From NCBI GenBank assembly GCA_018334875.1, contig JAGXLC010000007.1, positions 1-36,347 on the forward strand: a stretch of DNA of 36,347 nucleotides. The letters are read 5' to 3'. Source of the stretch: Bacteroidales bacterium. Its GTDB lineage: Bacteria; Bacteroidota; Bacteroidia; Bacteroidales; UBA12077. The translations under genes and the position numbers were made by a program. The notes below the pieces were generated by a model. The model was not told the DNA's origin. It ran no database searches and saw only the letters and a program-made list of their open reading frames with translations. Of the stretch, positions 1 to 8,040 are shown piece by piece (positions within the stretch are counted from its first letter, which is position 1; every line of letters begins with the position of its first letter).

Positions 1-2
1 CC

Positions 3-365
3 TACCTGGATCAGGATAAGAGCACCAACGGTTTTGAGTCTAAATACTCCCTCAATTACCTCAACCATGATCTGGGGATGTATCTTTCCGGTGGCTGGCA
101 GAGCTGGTCGGTGCGCTTGTCTTCATCCTATTCCCACCGGGCCGGTAAATATTTGAAATACGATTTTGAAAAACAAGCGTACACAGGAGAAGTAGAATAC
201 CAGCCAGCCTGGGTTTTTGACGGAAAAATGAGCTATACCTGGGATCAATGGACTTTCGGTCTTGAGGTAACCAACATTTTTGACAACAAACATTATGATA
301 TTGGAAATGTAAGAACCCCGGGAAGATGGATTAAGGTTCATGTGGGAAAACATTTTGACCTGTAA
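3..365 (+). CDS. TonB-dependent receptor, C-terminal end (partial)
   Basis: The reading frame is already open at the left edge, so only about the last 120 residues are present. They alternate aromatic and polar residues as transmembrane beta strands do (for example YTWDQWTFGLEVTNIFDNKH). The end, GNVRTPGRWIKVHVGKHFDL, fits the last strand of TonB-dependent outer-membrane receptors, with the 'N-x-FD-x-x-Y' and 'PGR' signatures and a near-terminal aromatic residue. Such receptors import siderophores, cobalamin or glycans using the TonB/ExbBD system. The plug domain, and with it the substrate class, lies outside the window. An ATG at 78 is internal and not a real start. Confidence 0.85.
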   Translation, partial: YLDQDKSTNGFESKYSLNYLNHDLGMYLSGGWQSWSVRLSSSYSHRAGKYLKYDFEKQAYTGEVEYQPAWVFDGKMSYTWDQWTFGLEVTNIFDNKHYDIGNVRTPGRWIKVHVGKHFDL

Positions 366-395
366 AGATATTTATCTATGCATTGTGCAGCACTA

Positions 396-479
396 CCAAA
401 GTCTTGTACACCTTTGCCAAAGTCTTGTCCACTGCTCCCATGGTCTTGTGTACCGTTGCCACGGTCTTGCCTGTTGATT
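396..479. repeat. Tandem 21-bp repeat, four degenerate copies
   Basis: Four adjacent 21-bp units start at 396, 417, 438 and 459. Each begins CCA and has GTCTTG at the same offset (first unit CCAAAGTCTTGTACACCTTT plus G). The array fills most of the gap between the convergent TonB receptor and membrane-protein genes. Because 21 is a multiple of three, a minus-strand frame through it gives seven-residue repeats, but nothing else supports a protein there. Confidence 0.8.
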
Positions 480-501
480 ATTACTTTTTCTTGTAATTGT
501 A

Positions 502-1272
502 TTACGAACCGGGCAGGCTGTTGGGAATGGAATAGACAATGAGCAGGAGCAATGCCGCTATCACATAATGCCTGGGTCTGGATTTTTTTCTGTTGGATAG
601 CACTGCTGTGGTCCATCCGATGAATGCGATCAGTGTTTTGTTGTCGGTCAGATCCCAACCAAAAGGAATGCCGGTCCATGCATTGCCGGATGTATAATAT
701 TGCACGGCCGCTTCCAGTATAAATCCTCCTATTATCAACAATATGAGTGTAATATAACCGTAAATCCTGTAATTTCCGATTTTTCCCAATGCAAATAAGC
801 CGGCGATCGTGGAAAACAGCATGGTCAGAACCATTGTTATCATATGAGGAAGCTGTATACCTGTTGGTGCCTCCCCTCTAAAATGAATAACAAGAGGGTC
901 GTTTCGGGCAATATAAATGATGCGTTCGCTTGCCCTCATCCCTATAAAATATTGGAGCTTGGCGGCAGGAGGCTGACCGGGCAGATAAGCAATCTGGCCG
1001 GTCTCATTCTCTCTGAAAGCAGTTGACTTCCAGTCTTCATCGGTGGAATACTTTTTATAGAAAAGCACCCCCTCTACCGAAGCCGGTATCGGCAGTTCTA
1101 TGGCACAGCTATCCGTTCCGCTATGACGTTTGGGGAGGACGGTTGTATATTCTTTGTTCTCAATCTGAAAACGCACTTCTTTTTCATAGGCAGGATCACT
1201 TGTTCTTTGATAAATCGCTGCCGAAGCCGTTATAACTATAGCCAGTATCCAGAGCCATACCTGTTTGTTCAT
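502..1272 (-). CDS. Hypothetical multi-pass membrane protein
   Basis: This 256-residue protein has an N-terminal hydrophobic segment (residues 4-21), an extracytoplasmic-looking domain to about residue 140, and four hydrophobic helices in the C-terminal half (roughly 143-165, 170-190, 210-225, 235-252). The loop GIPFGWDLTDNKTLIAFIGW between helices is the most distinctive stretch. I do not recognise a family with a known function. It begins 60 bp downstream of the M23 peptidase gene on the same strand, so the two are probably co-transcribed, and a role at the cell envelope is an inference from that alone. Confidence 0.7.
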   Translation of the reverse strand: MNKQVWLWILAIVITASAAIYQRTSDPAYEKEVRFQIENKEYTTVLPKRHSGTDSCAIELPIPASVEGVLFYKKYSTDEDWKSTAFRENETGQIAYLPGQPPAAKLQYFIGMRASERIIYIARNDPLVIHFRGEAPTGIQLPHMITMVLTMLFSTIAGLFALGKIGNYRIYGYITLILLIIGGFILEAAVQYYTSGNAWTGIPFGWDLTDNKTLIAFIGWTTAVLSNRKKSRPRHYVIAALLLLIVYSIPNSLPGS

Positions 1273-1332
1273 TTTGTATTTGGTTTATAATGGATGCAGT
1301 TCCCTAAGGTTTTGCATCATACCTATGATGGC

Positions 1333-3096
1333 TTATTTGACGGTGAAAGTATCTTGAAATGTGGCTATGTTGTCCATTTCATCGCTTATATATAGCTCGA
1401 CCTTATGCGTTTTTGCATTGGAAAGCCTGCTTTTGTCAATTTTATAAGTTAACAGATCGTTTTTGGGATCGTATTCGAACAAGGCCCATTCTCCGTCAAT
1501 AAATCCATTATAGTGTTTGATGCCCGAAAGTTCATCTTTTATTTTATAACTGATCTTTTTATTGTTTGACCGAAAAGGCGTTATAGTGGGCTTATCGTTA
1601 TCCACCATTATAATGTACTCTCCGAGTTTTCTTACCTGGGCTGAAATGAAGCCATTGACTTTTTCACTGCCTGCATAAACGTATTCATCCTCTTCAAGAT
1701 AGGCAATGAAGGCTTTATCTTCAAGACCTGCAGGTAATTTTCCGGTTTTAATGGATAAGGTGTAATTTTTATGCACAGCAGTGTATTTGTTATGGATTTG
1801 GTGGAGATCGGAATGGAAATTTTCCCCTTTCATCTTCTGTTTATCGTATTCAAAATACACGGTATCATAAAAGGCATTTTTCGGAAAATGCAGCTTAACT
1901 CCCTCCCGATTGAATTGATTTTCCTTGTTATAAGGCATGACCTTTTCATATGCCTGTTCCTTATCCCGGGGCTGATGATTGGCATTTGATCCGTCAGTTC
2001 CTTGAACATCAAAACTTAAGGTGGAGGTGTTGCCATATACATCCGTTACTTCATATTGCACCTGATGGGTGGCATCGGTATCGAAGTTGTAATATCCATC
2101 GTTCCTGAGAAATTCATAAATGCTTAAGTTGTTGTGGGGTTGAACAAAAGATTTCTGCAGTGTACTGTTGTTCCTTATTTTTGATTCATAATCAATAAAG
2201 CTGTTAATATAGCGGGTCTCTGAGAATGAAAATTCATCCATCGTGTGTTTATATATCAGCGTACTGTCAATATAGAGTTTGAGTGAGTGGATCCCGCACC
2301 AGTTAGGAGTTCCGTTTAAAAAATCGAAGGTTCTTATGCCAAATCCAACAGGCCCGTGCAGTTTGAGTTTGTTTTCTTCCGCCACCTTGTATTGATCGTT
2401 CTCTGAAGATACTGCATCCAGTATCAGCTTTTCATTTTTTCCGTTGATGATGCTGTGTTTGTTACGTGGATAAACAGCCAGATTGAATATCTCGGGGGCT
2501 ATATTGTCCGCAATATCAAATTTATAATGCAATGGGTTAATTGGGTGTTGGTTGGTTATTTTTCTGATTTCGAAGTGGAGGTGAGGTCCATCGGAGCTAC
2601 CACTGTTTCCTGAATAGCCAATCAATTCACCCTGTTTAACCGGGAATTGATTTTTTTCGGGAAAGAGTTGTATCTCAAAAGATTGATTTTTATATTGACG
2701 GTCTTTTATGTAAGAAGCTATCTGGTCGTTGAAAGCTTTAAGGTGTCCATAAACAGAGGTTACCTCTTTTTCAGGATGATGAATATAAATGGCTTTTCCA
2801 TATCCGTTCGCTGCTACCCGGATTCTGGAAACATATCCGTCATCAATGGAAAATACTTTATGGCCTGAAACCCCCTGGGTCTTGATATCAATTCCGGCAT
2901 GGAAATGATTGGATCTGAGCTCCCCAAAGTTGCCCGAAACCCTTAAAGGAATTTCAAGAGGGGGATGGAACCGGTTTGTGATGTCGCTTGTCTGGGTAAA
3001 GGCAGAGGCAATAAACACAAATTGAAACAGAAACAGAGTCCATGGAAAAAATTTGTTACATTGCCTTGTTATGATTTTGGAGCATGCGGTTTTCAT
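1333..3096 (-). CDS. M23 family metallopeptidase (LytM-like)
   Basis: The 587-residue protein has an N-terminal signal peptide (hydrophobic about 18-33, ending near SAFTQ) and then a zinc peptidase domain of the M23/LytM family. The metal ligands are visible as H66-x3-D70 in NHFHAGIDIK and H172-x-H174 in GPHLHFEIR. M23 enzymes cut peptidoglycan cross-links or act as degenerate activators of amidases; here all the ligand residues are present. The roughly 380 residues after the peptidase domain are not a family I recognise and contain beta-rich segments. It probably works in the periplasm. The gene is transcribed away from zapB/zapA, with a large inverted repeat in the divergent gap. Confidence 0.9.
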   Translation of the reverse strand: MKTACSKIITRQCNKFFPWTLFLFQFVFIASAFTQTSDITNRFHPPLEIPLRVSGNFGELRSNHFHAGIDIKTQGVSGHKVFSIDDGYVSRIRVAANGYGKAIYIHHPEKEVTSVYGHLKAFNDQIASYIKDRQYKNQSFEIQLFPEKNQFPVKQGELIGYSGNSGSSDGPHLHFEIRKITNQHPINPLHYKFDIADNIAPEIFNLAVYPRNKHSIINGKNEKLILDAVSSENDQYKVAEENKLKLHGPVGFGIRTFDFLNGTPNWCGIHSLKLYIDSTLIYKHTMDEFSFSETRYINSFIDYESKIRNNSTLQKSFVQPHNNLSIYEFLRNDGYYNFDTDATHQVQYEVTDVYGNTSTLSFDVQGTDGSNANHQPRDKEQAYEKVMPYNKENQFNREGVKLHFPKNAFYDTVYFEYDKQKMKGENFHSDLHQIHNKYTAVHKNYTLSIKTGKLPAGLEDKAFIAYLEEDEYVYAGSEKVNGFISAQVRKLGEYIIMVDNDKPTITPFRSNNKKISYKIKDELSGIKHYNGFIDGEWALFEYDPKNDLLTYKIDKSRLSNAKTHKVELYISDEMDNIATFQDTFTVK

Positions 3097-3113
3097 ATAG
3101 TGATACCTTTTAA

Positions 3114-3166
3114 TACCTTACCGGTCAAATTCTTGCTTTTTTTGGCAAAACTTGCCCGGTAAGGTA
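3114..3166. repeat. Imperfect inverted repeat between divergent genes
   Basis: Arms of 23 bp (3114-3136 and 3144-3166) begin TACCTTACCGG and end with its complement CCGGTAAGGTA, separated by seven T residues. Most positions pair. It lies just upstream of the M23 gene start and before the zapB-like gene promoter, so it may be an operator, a hairpin in the M23 leader, or a small repeat element. Confidence 0.6.
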
Positions 3167-3244
3167 CTGAAAACATCAAATCTAATATTATTTTGAATTA
3201 TAAAAAAAGCCCCGGGTTTATTTTTTTATTTCCGATTCCTGTAT

Positions 3245-3252
3245 TATTTTTG
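3245..3252 (+). promoter_or_regulatory. Putative -7 promoter element (TATTTTTG) for the zapB-like/zapA operon
   Basis: TATTTTTG fits the Bacteroidetes -7 consensus TAnnTTTG and lies 22 bp before the zapB-like start codon. The upstream -33 part is T-rich and not clear-cut. Confidence 0.5.
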
Positions 3253-3274
3253 TAAAATAGAAACCATAAGAAGA

Positions 3275-3565
3275 ATGGACAATGTGGATCAAAATACCGT
3301 GGATGAGCTTAAAGTGAAGGTCAGGAAACTGATGGAGCTTTATGAGCGTTCAAAATCACATAATGTTCAGCTTCAAAAAGAAAATGAATCTTTAAAAAAA
3401 GAATTGGAACAAAAAAAATCTGAAATAGCCGGTTTCGAAAAAAAATATAACAATTTGAAACTGGCAAAAAGCTTGGCATCAGCGGAGTCTCCCCATGAGG
3501 TCAAGATTAAAATTAACAGGATTGTGCGGGAAATTGATAAGTGTATAGCACTTTTAAACAAATAG
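3275..3565 (+). CDS. Small coiled-coil protein upstream of zapA (ZapB-like)
   Basis: The product has 96 residues and is almost entirely a predicted coiled coil (residues about 8-65, rich in K, E, L and Q with heptad spacing, for example LQKENESLKKELEQKKSEI). It has no signal peptide and no catalytic motif. It sits 20 bp upstream of zapA on the same strand, an arrangement often seen in Bacteroidetes. By size, composition and position it resembles division-associated coiled-coil proteins such as ZapB, but homology cannot be judged by eye, so the functional link to the Z ring is an inference from context. Confidence 0.75.
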   Translation: MDNVDQNTVDELKVKVRKLMELYERSKSHNVQLQKENESLKKELEQKKSEIAGFEKKYNNLKLAKSLASAESPHEVKIKINRIVREIDKCIALLNK

Positions 3566-3585
3566 GCAATATTAGGTAAGCGGAG

Positions 3586-3882
3586 ATGGCAGAGGATAAA
3601 TTATCCATAAGAATAAATCTTGCAGATAGGTATTATCCGCTGAAGATAGAAGCGAAGGATGAAGAGCGGATACGAAGGGCTGCAAAATTGATTAATGAGA
3701 AAATATTGCAATACAGACAACGTTATGTAGATAAAGACAACCAGGATTTTTTGGCAATGGCAGCTTTGCAGTTTGTTATTAAATACCTGGAGATTGAAGA
3801 GAAGGCGGATAATCAACCTATTATGGAAGATTTGAAGGAATTGAACGAGGAATTGGAAGCATACTTTAGGAATAGGAAATAA
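3586..3882 (+). CDS. zapA: Cell division protein ZapA
   Basis: The 98-residue protein matches ZapA: an N-terminal beta-rich segment (LSIRINLADRYYPLKIEAKD), a helix with EERIRRAAKLINEKI, then a long C-terminal helix containing DFLAMAALQFVIKYLEIEEK. ZapA binds FtsZ, forms dimers and tetramers and stabilises Z-ring bundles in the cytoplasm. Its length is normal for the family. It follows the coiled-coil gene and precedes a 6S-RNA-like sequence and rny; the zapA-6S RNA linkage is also known from enterobacteria (ygfE-ssrS). Confidence 0.9.
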   Translation: MAEDKLSIRINLADRYYPLKIEAKDEERIRRAAKLINEKILQYRQRYVDKDNQDFLAMAALQFVIKYLEIEEKADNQPIMEDLKELNEELEAYFRNRK

Positions 3883-3906
3883 ACGTTCTTTAAAATATTA
3901 AGAGAT

Positions 3907-4118
3907 ACCCGCATAGTTCCTTAATGGCTGAAAAACTCAACACTTATCAAATTGGAGCCAAAGCTCAGACGGGCAAGAGCAGGCCCCAGCCCCACCATTG
4001 GCGGGGATTCTTCCGCTTCTAGCGGAAGGACAGGGGAAACTCGACCTCGGATGGCAGCTCCACCCATGTCGATACTGGGGTTTTATCCAGCATTAAGGTT
4101 ACTTATGCGGGTTTTTTT
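3907..4118 (+). ncRNA. ssrS: Probable 6S RNA
   Basis: A long terminal stem closes this 0.2-kb non-coding stretch. ACCCGCATAGTTCCTTAATG (3907-3926) pairs with the 3' arm ending CCTTA...TATGCGGGT at 4112, followed at once by a T run typical of an intrinsic terminator. Between the arms are smaller G/C-rich hairpins (for example TCCGCTTCTAGCGGA, 4012-4026) and an unpaired centre, as expected of 6S RNA. 6S RNA mimics an open promoter and binds the housekeeping RNA polymerase holoenzyme. The place directly after zapA agrees with this. No strong promoter is visible in the 24 bp before it, so it may be processed from the zapA transcript. Confidence 0.75.
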
Positions 4119-4150
4119 ATTTATTAAATCTTAATTAAAAATATAGTCAT

Positions 4151-5722
4151 ATGATAACAACACAAATATTCGGAACCATCTCTCATCTGACTCTGTATAT
4201 TATCATCGGAGTTGTTGCTTTTGTTGCGGGAGGATTCCTTTCCTACTTTCTGTGGCAAAAGGCATTAAAGAAAAAGAGAGACGAAATAATAGACGATGCC
4301 AAAAGCGAGGCAGAAGTTATAAAGAAAGATAAGATTCTCCAGGCTAAGGAAAAATTTCTGCAGTTGAAATCGGAACATGAGAAAGAGATTAATGAGCGAA
4401 ACAATAAGGTACAGGCCGCAGAAAACCGTGTGAAGCAGAAAGAGAACAGCTTATCACGGAAGATGGAAGAAACGGAAAGGAAGCGTAAAGAGCTGGATGC
4501 CATCCGTGATAATTTACAGAATCAGATGGATGTGGTAGAAAAGAAAAATGAAGAGCTGGACAAGCTTCGTAAACAGCATATTGAGCAGCTTGAGACTATA
4601 TCCGGTTTATCCGCTGATGAAGCAAAAAATCAGCTTATGGAATCGCTTAGAGCAGAAGCAAAAACAGAAGCGATGTCCACGATGAATGAAATTGTGGAAG
4701 AAGCGAAGATGAATGCCAATAAAGAAGCCAAACGCATCATTGTTCAGACCATTCAGAGGGTAGCTGCTGAAACCACTATCGAAAATGCCATTACGGTATT
4801 TAATATTGACAATGATGAGATTAAAGGAAGAATCATTGGAAGAGAAGGAAGAAACATCCGGGCTCTTGAAGCCGCAACAGGTGTAGAAATCATTGTTGAC
4901 GATACTCCTGAAGCCATAACCCTTAGTGCATTTGACCCCATCAGGAGAGAAATAGCACGCCTTTCTCTGCATCAACTTGTAACGGATGGCAGAATACATC
5001 CTGCAAGGATTGAAGAGATCGTTAAGAAAACTGAAAAGCAAATTGAGCAGGAAATTAATGAAGTGGGCAAGAAAGCGGCCATTGACCTTGGAATACATGG
5101 TTTACATCCCGAATTGATCCGCCTTGTCGGAAAAATGAAGTACCGGTCGTCGTATGGCCAGAATTTGCTTCAGCATTCCCGGGAAGTAGCCAATTTATGC
5201 TCTATCATGGCATCTGAGCTGAATCTGAATCCCAAAGCAGCTAAAAGAGCAGGAATACTGCATGATATAGGGAAAGTGCCGGATGATGAACCGGAGTTGC
5301 CACACGCCTTGCTGGGAATGAAACTGGCTGAAAAATATAAGGAAAAGCCTGAGGTAGCCAACGCCATAGGTTCTCACCATGAGGAAACCGAGATGAACAG
5401 TTTGATTGCCCCTGTGGTTCAGGTTTGTGATGCCATTTCCGGAGCCCGGCCAGGTGCACGACGTGAAGCTGTAGAATCTTATATCCAAAGGCTTCGGGAT
5501 CTGGAAGAACTGGCATTGTCATTCGATGGGGTCACAAAAACCTATGCCATTCAGGCCGGCCGTGAACTGCGCGTAATTGTTGGCAGTGATCAGGTGAATG
5601 ACAGCCAGGCTGATAAATTGTCCTATGAGATTTCTAAGCATATTGAAAATCAGCTTACTTATCCTGGCCAGGTAAAAGTTACCTTGATTCGGGAAAAACG
5701 AGCTGTTAATTATGCTAAGTAA
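4151..5722 (+). CDS. rny: Ribonuclease Y
   Basis: At 523 residues this has the full RNase Y layout: an N-terminal membrane anchor (about 10-33), a long charged coiled coil (about 40-170), a KH domain with [15 protein letters not shown] (about residues 220-235), and an HD phosphohydrolase domain with the metal-binding HSREVANL and LHDIGK motifs (about 345-385). RNase Y is a membrane-bound endoribonuclease that initiates mRNA decay. The start ATG follows the 6S-like RNA by some 35 bp. A terminator hairpin lies about 210 bp downstream, past a copy of a dispersed repeat. Confidence 0.95.
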   Translation: MITTQIFGTISHLTLYIIIGVVAFVAGGFLSYFLWQKALKKKRDEIIDDAKSEAEVIKKDKILQAKEKFLQLKSEHEKEINERNNKVQAAENRVKQKENSLSRKMEETERKRKELDAIRDNLQNQMDVVEKKNEELDKLRKQHIEQLETISGLSADEAKNQLMESLRAEAKTEAMSTMNEIVEEAKMNANKEAKRIIVQTIQRVAAETTIENAITVFNIDNDEIKGRIIGREGRNIRALEAATGVEIIVDDTPEAITLSAFDPIRREIARLSLHQLVTDGRIHPARIEEIVKKTEKQIEQEINEVGKKAAIDLGIHGLHPELIRLVGKMKYRSSYGQNLLQHSREVANLCSIMASELNLNPKAAKRAGILHDIGKVPDDEPELPHALLGMKLAEKYKEKPEVANAIGSHHEETEMNSLIAPVVQVCDAISGARPGARREAVESYIQRLRDLEELALSFDGVTKTYAIQAGRELRVIVGSDQVNDSQADKLSYEISKHIENQLTYPGQVKVTLIREKRAVNYAK

Positions 5723-5723
5723 A

Positions 5724-5894
5724 TCTTACCGCAGCTTTAGCTGCAAACAAATTTTTCATAACCTGATGATAGGTATCGTTTTCAAAATTAACCAAATAAC
5801 TTTAAGATCGGCCCAAAGAAAGGCCTACCAAACTTTAGAATTTAAATTGCAGCAAAATTTTGCTAAAAAAACAAAATTTTTAGAAGTGATAGCA
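5724..5894. repeat. Bipartite dispersed repeat, copy 1
   Basis: A 68-bp block (5724-5791, beginning TCTTACCGCAGCTTTAGCTG) recurs at 18297-18364 with one mismatch. A second block (5856-5892, beginning AATTTTGCTAAAAAAACAAA) recurs at 18372. Between the blocks this copy has 64 bp where the other has 7. Both blocks contain small inverted repeats (GCAGCTTTAGCTGC; AAATTTTG/CAAAATTT). The copy starts right at the rny stop codon. Confidence 0.85.
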
Positions 5895-5934
5895 TAGAAT
5901 ATTCCAAAAATCATGTAACATTGGAATTACATGG

Positions 5935-5967
5935 AAAAGAGCCTGTATAAGCTGCAGGTTCTTTTTT
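5935..5967 (+). terminator. Intrinsic terminator after rny
   Basis: The stem AAAAGAGCCTG / CAGGTTCTTTT (one G-T pair) with a 9-nt loop ends in a run of T. It lies downstream of rny and ahead of the wlbC promoter. Confidence 0.75.
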
Positions 5968-5999
5968 AGTTGGTGGAGAGAGAAATCACACAATTTATT

Positions 6000-6007
6000 T
6001 ATATTTG
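6000..6007 (+). promoter_or_regulatory. Putative -7 promoter element (TATATTTG) for wlbC-wlbB
   Basis: TATATTTG matches TAnnTTTG. Transcription from here would start near 6014, just before the ATG at 6029, so the TTG codon at 6005 in the same frame cannot be the start. Confidence 0.5.
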
Positions 6008-6028
6008 TATGAAGCAAATTTCTATTCT

Positions 6029-7159
6029 ATGAGACCAATCAACATGGTAGATCTGAAGACTCAGTATCATCGGATGAAAGATGAAATAGACGGAGCCATC
6101 CAGGATGTACTGGAATCTACTGCCTTTATTAAAGGCCCCCAGGTAAAAGCATTTTCCAAAAATTTGGCAGAATATCTCAATGTGCAGCATGTTGTTCCCT
6201 GTGGCAACGGCACCGATGCACTTCAGCTTGCTTTAATGGCTCTTGACCTGAAACCCGGAGATGAGGTGATCACTCCCGATTTTACGTTCATTTCCACGGC
6301 TGAGGTGATTAAATTGCTGGGCCTTGAACCGGTTCTGGTGGATGTTGACCGGGAAAATTTCAATATTTCGGTGGACAAACTACGCGAAGCCATTACCGAC
6401 AGAACGAAAGCGGTCATTCCGGTTCACCTTTTCGGGCAATGCGCCAATATGGATGAGATCAACCGCCTGGCCCGGGAAAATGATATCGTAGTGATCGAGG
6501 ATGCTGCGCAATCCCTGGGTTCCGAATATTATACTAACGGCAGCTACCAAAAAGCCGGTACGATAGGTGATATAGGATGTACTTCCTTCTTCCCCTCGAA
6601 AAATCTGGGTTGCTATGGTGATGGAGGTGCCGTTTTTACCAATGATCCTGAGTATGCGGATAAAATAAGCACCATTGCCAACCACGGTTCACATAAAAAG
6701 TATTACCATTCCAGGGTGGGTATCAATTCCAGATTGGACACCCTTCAGGCAGCCATTCTTGATGTCAAGCTCCGGTATTTGGATCAGTACAACCAGGCCA
6801 GGCAGAAGGCAGCCGAATTTTACAACAGGGAACTGCAGACAATAGAACAGCTAACCCTTCCATCTGTTACCGGTAAGTCTAAACACATTTATCATCAGTA
6901 TACGCTGATTCTTGAAGAAGGTGTAAACCGGGATGATTTTAAAGAATTTTTAAAGTCAAAAGGGATACCATCTATGGTTTATTATCCCGTTCCCATGCAT
7001 TTGCAGGAGGCATTCAACGAAGGAAAGTATTCCGAAGGGGATTTTCCTGTTTCCGAAGAACTTTGCCGGTCGGTGCTGTCTATACCCATGCATACTGAAT
7101 TGAGTGAGGAACAATTGAACTATATTACCGAAACCATTAAACAATATTTTGCATCATGA
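6029..7159 (+). CDS. DegT/DnrJ/EryC1 family sugar aminotransferase (WlbC/WbpE-like)
   Basis: This is a PLP-dependent aminotransferase of the DegT/DnrJ/EryC1/StrS family, 376 residues from the chosen ATG. The Schiff-base lysine is K191 in FFPSKNLGCYGDGG, IEDAAQSLGS (157-165) holds the PLP-ring aspartate, and CGNGTDALQLAL (58-69) binds the phosphate. The N-terminus (MRPINMVDLKTQY) resembles WlbC/WbpE, which transaminates UDP-2-acetamido-2-deoxy-3-oxo-glucuronate with glutamate. The next gene, which overlaps by 4 bp, encodes the acetyltransferase of the same pathway, and that strengthens the assignment. The pathway dehydrogenase, oxidase and epimerase (WbpA, WbpB, WbpI types) are not in this window. 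I chose 6029 because a promoter element covers the upstream in-frame TTG. Confidence 0.88.
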   Translation: MRPINMVDLKTQYHRMKDEIDGAIQDVLESTAFIKGPQVKAFSKNLAEYLNVQHVVPCGNGTDALQLALMALDLKPGDEVITPDFTFISTAEVIKLLGLEPVLVDVDRENFNISVDKLREAITDRTKAVIPVHLFGQCANMDEINRLARENDIVVIEDAAQSLGSEYYTNGSYQKAGTIGDIGCTSFFPSKNLGCYGDGGAVFTNDPEYADKISTIANHGSHKKYYHSRVGINSRLDTLQAAILDVKLRYLDQYNQARQKAAEFYNRELQTIEQLTLPSVTGKSKHIYHQYTLILEEGVNRDDFKEFLKSKGIPSMVYYPVPMHLQEAFNEGKYSEGDFPVSEELCRSVLSIPMHTELSEEQLNYITETIKQYFAS

Positions 7160-7737
7160 ACGAACAATCCTACTTTGCACATGAAACAGCAGTCATTGAT
7201 GAAGGTTGTGAAATAGGAGCAGGAACAAAAATCTGGCATTTCTCCCATGTTATGCCTGATTCCAAAATAGGGGAAGGATGTAATCTGGGTCAGAATGTAG
7301 TGGTGGCTCCTCATGTAGAGCTTGGTAATAATGTGAAGGTTCAGAACAATGTATCGATTTATACGGGAGTCATCTGCGAAGATGATGTGTTTCTGGGGCC
7401 ATCCATGGTATTTACCAACATCAGCAATCCCAGAAGTGCTGTGGTGAGAAGGGATCAGTATGAATTTACCCGGGTAAAGAAAGGGGCCAGCATCGGTGCC
7501 AATGCTACCATCATCTGCGGTCATGATATTGGCGAATATGCATTTGTTGGTGCCGGGGCTGTGGTGACCAGAGATGTGCAACCCTATTCATTGGTTCTGG
7601 GTAATCCTGCCCGCCATGCTGGTTGGATGAGTGAATACGGTCACCGGCTGCATTTTGATGATTCGGGAGTAGCTTTTTGTCCTGAAAGCAATGAAAAATA
7701 CAAGCTCGAGGAGGGGGAAGTTTATAAAATTAAATAG
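7156..7737 (+). CDS. Left-handed beta-helix N-acetyltransferase (WlbB/WbpD-like)
   Basis: The 193-residue protein is built from hexapeptide repeats ([LIV]-G-x4: IGAGTKIW, IGEGCNLG, VELGNNVKV, IGANATIICG), the left-handed beta-helix fold of acetyl-CoA-dependent transferases. The motifs KIWHFSHV, NISNPRSAV and VLGNPARHAGW are characteristic of the WlbB/WbpD group, which acetylates the 3-amino group of UDP-2-acetamido-3-amino-2,3-dideoxy-glucuronate. Its start codon overlaps the aminotransferase stop (ATGA), so the two are translationally coupled. Together they would make a di-N-acetylated uronic acid nucleotide for O-antigen or capsule. Confidence 0.88.
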   Translation: MNEQSYFAHETAVIDEGCEIGAGTKIWHFSHVMPDSKIGEGCNLGQNVVVAPHVELGNNVKVQNNVSIYTGVICEDDVFLGPSMVFTNISNPRSAVVRRDQYEFTRVKKGASIGANATIICGHDIGEYAFVGAGAVVTRDVQPYSLVLGNPARHAGWMSEYGHRLHFDDSGVAFCPESNEKYKLEEGEVYKIK

Positions 7738-7776
7738 ATGTTTACAGGTCATTGTGAGACATGATGGCACCATGGT

Positions 7777-8040
7777 TCATGAATGAGGAGGGTCAGTTTC
7801 CCCGGAAGGAATATTCCGGCTTTTGAATTCTGGAATGAGCTTTTCCATCTTCTTTATGATGATTTCGTTGTTCCATGAGCGGTATAATTTTTCAATGGCT
7901 TCAATACCCCGGAGAATTCTGGAATGCTGGTTTTCGGACTGCCCCCCTATCCGAATTTTGGAATGGGCGGTGGGAATGTTTTGCTCCGTTTCGTATAGCA
8001 GTTCCTCATGCAGTTTTTCCCCGCGACGCAGTTGAGTATA
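7777..8040 (-). pseudogene. C-terminal fragment of a FlaA1/WbpM/CapD-type nucleotide-sugar dehydratase
   Basis: Minus-strand translation gives about 87 residues with no start codon. They begin YTQLRRGEKLHEELLYETEQ, continue NIPTAHSKIRIGG, and end IIIKKMEKLIPEFKS then a TGA at 7777-7779. This matches the C-terminal end of polysaccharide dehydratases (usual form LRPGEKLYEELL, then PTHHPKI, then a helix ending near VPEF). The Rossmann and catalytic parts are missing; upstream, in the same frame, is the stop codon of the SirB1-like gene at 8041-8043. The fragment is thus a deletion relic and, with wlbC/wlbB beside it, points to a former larger polysaccharide locus. Confidence 0.8.

Noticed and set aside
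338-679. Minus-strand frame of 113 codons with 7-residue repeats over the 21-bp array
   Set aside because: It overlaps the membrane-protein gene in another frame, and the repetitive part is explained by the 21-bp DNA repeat.
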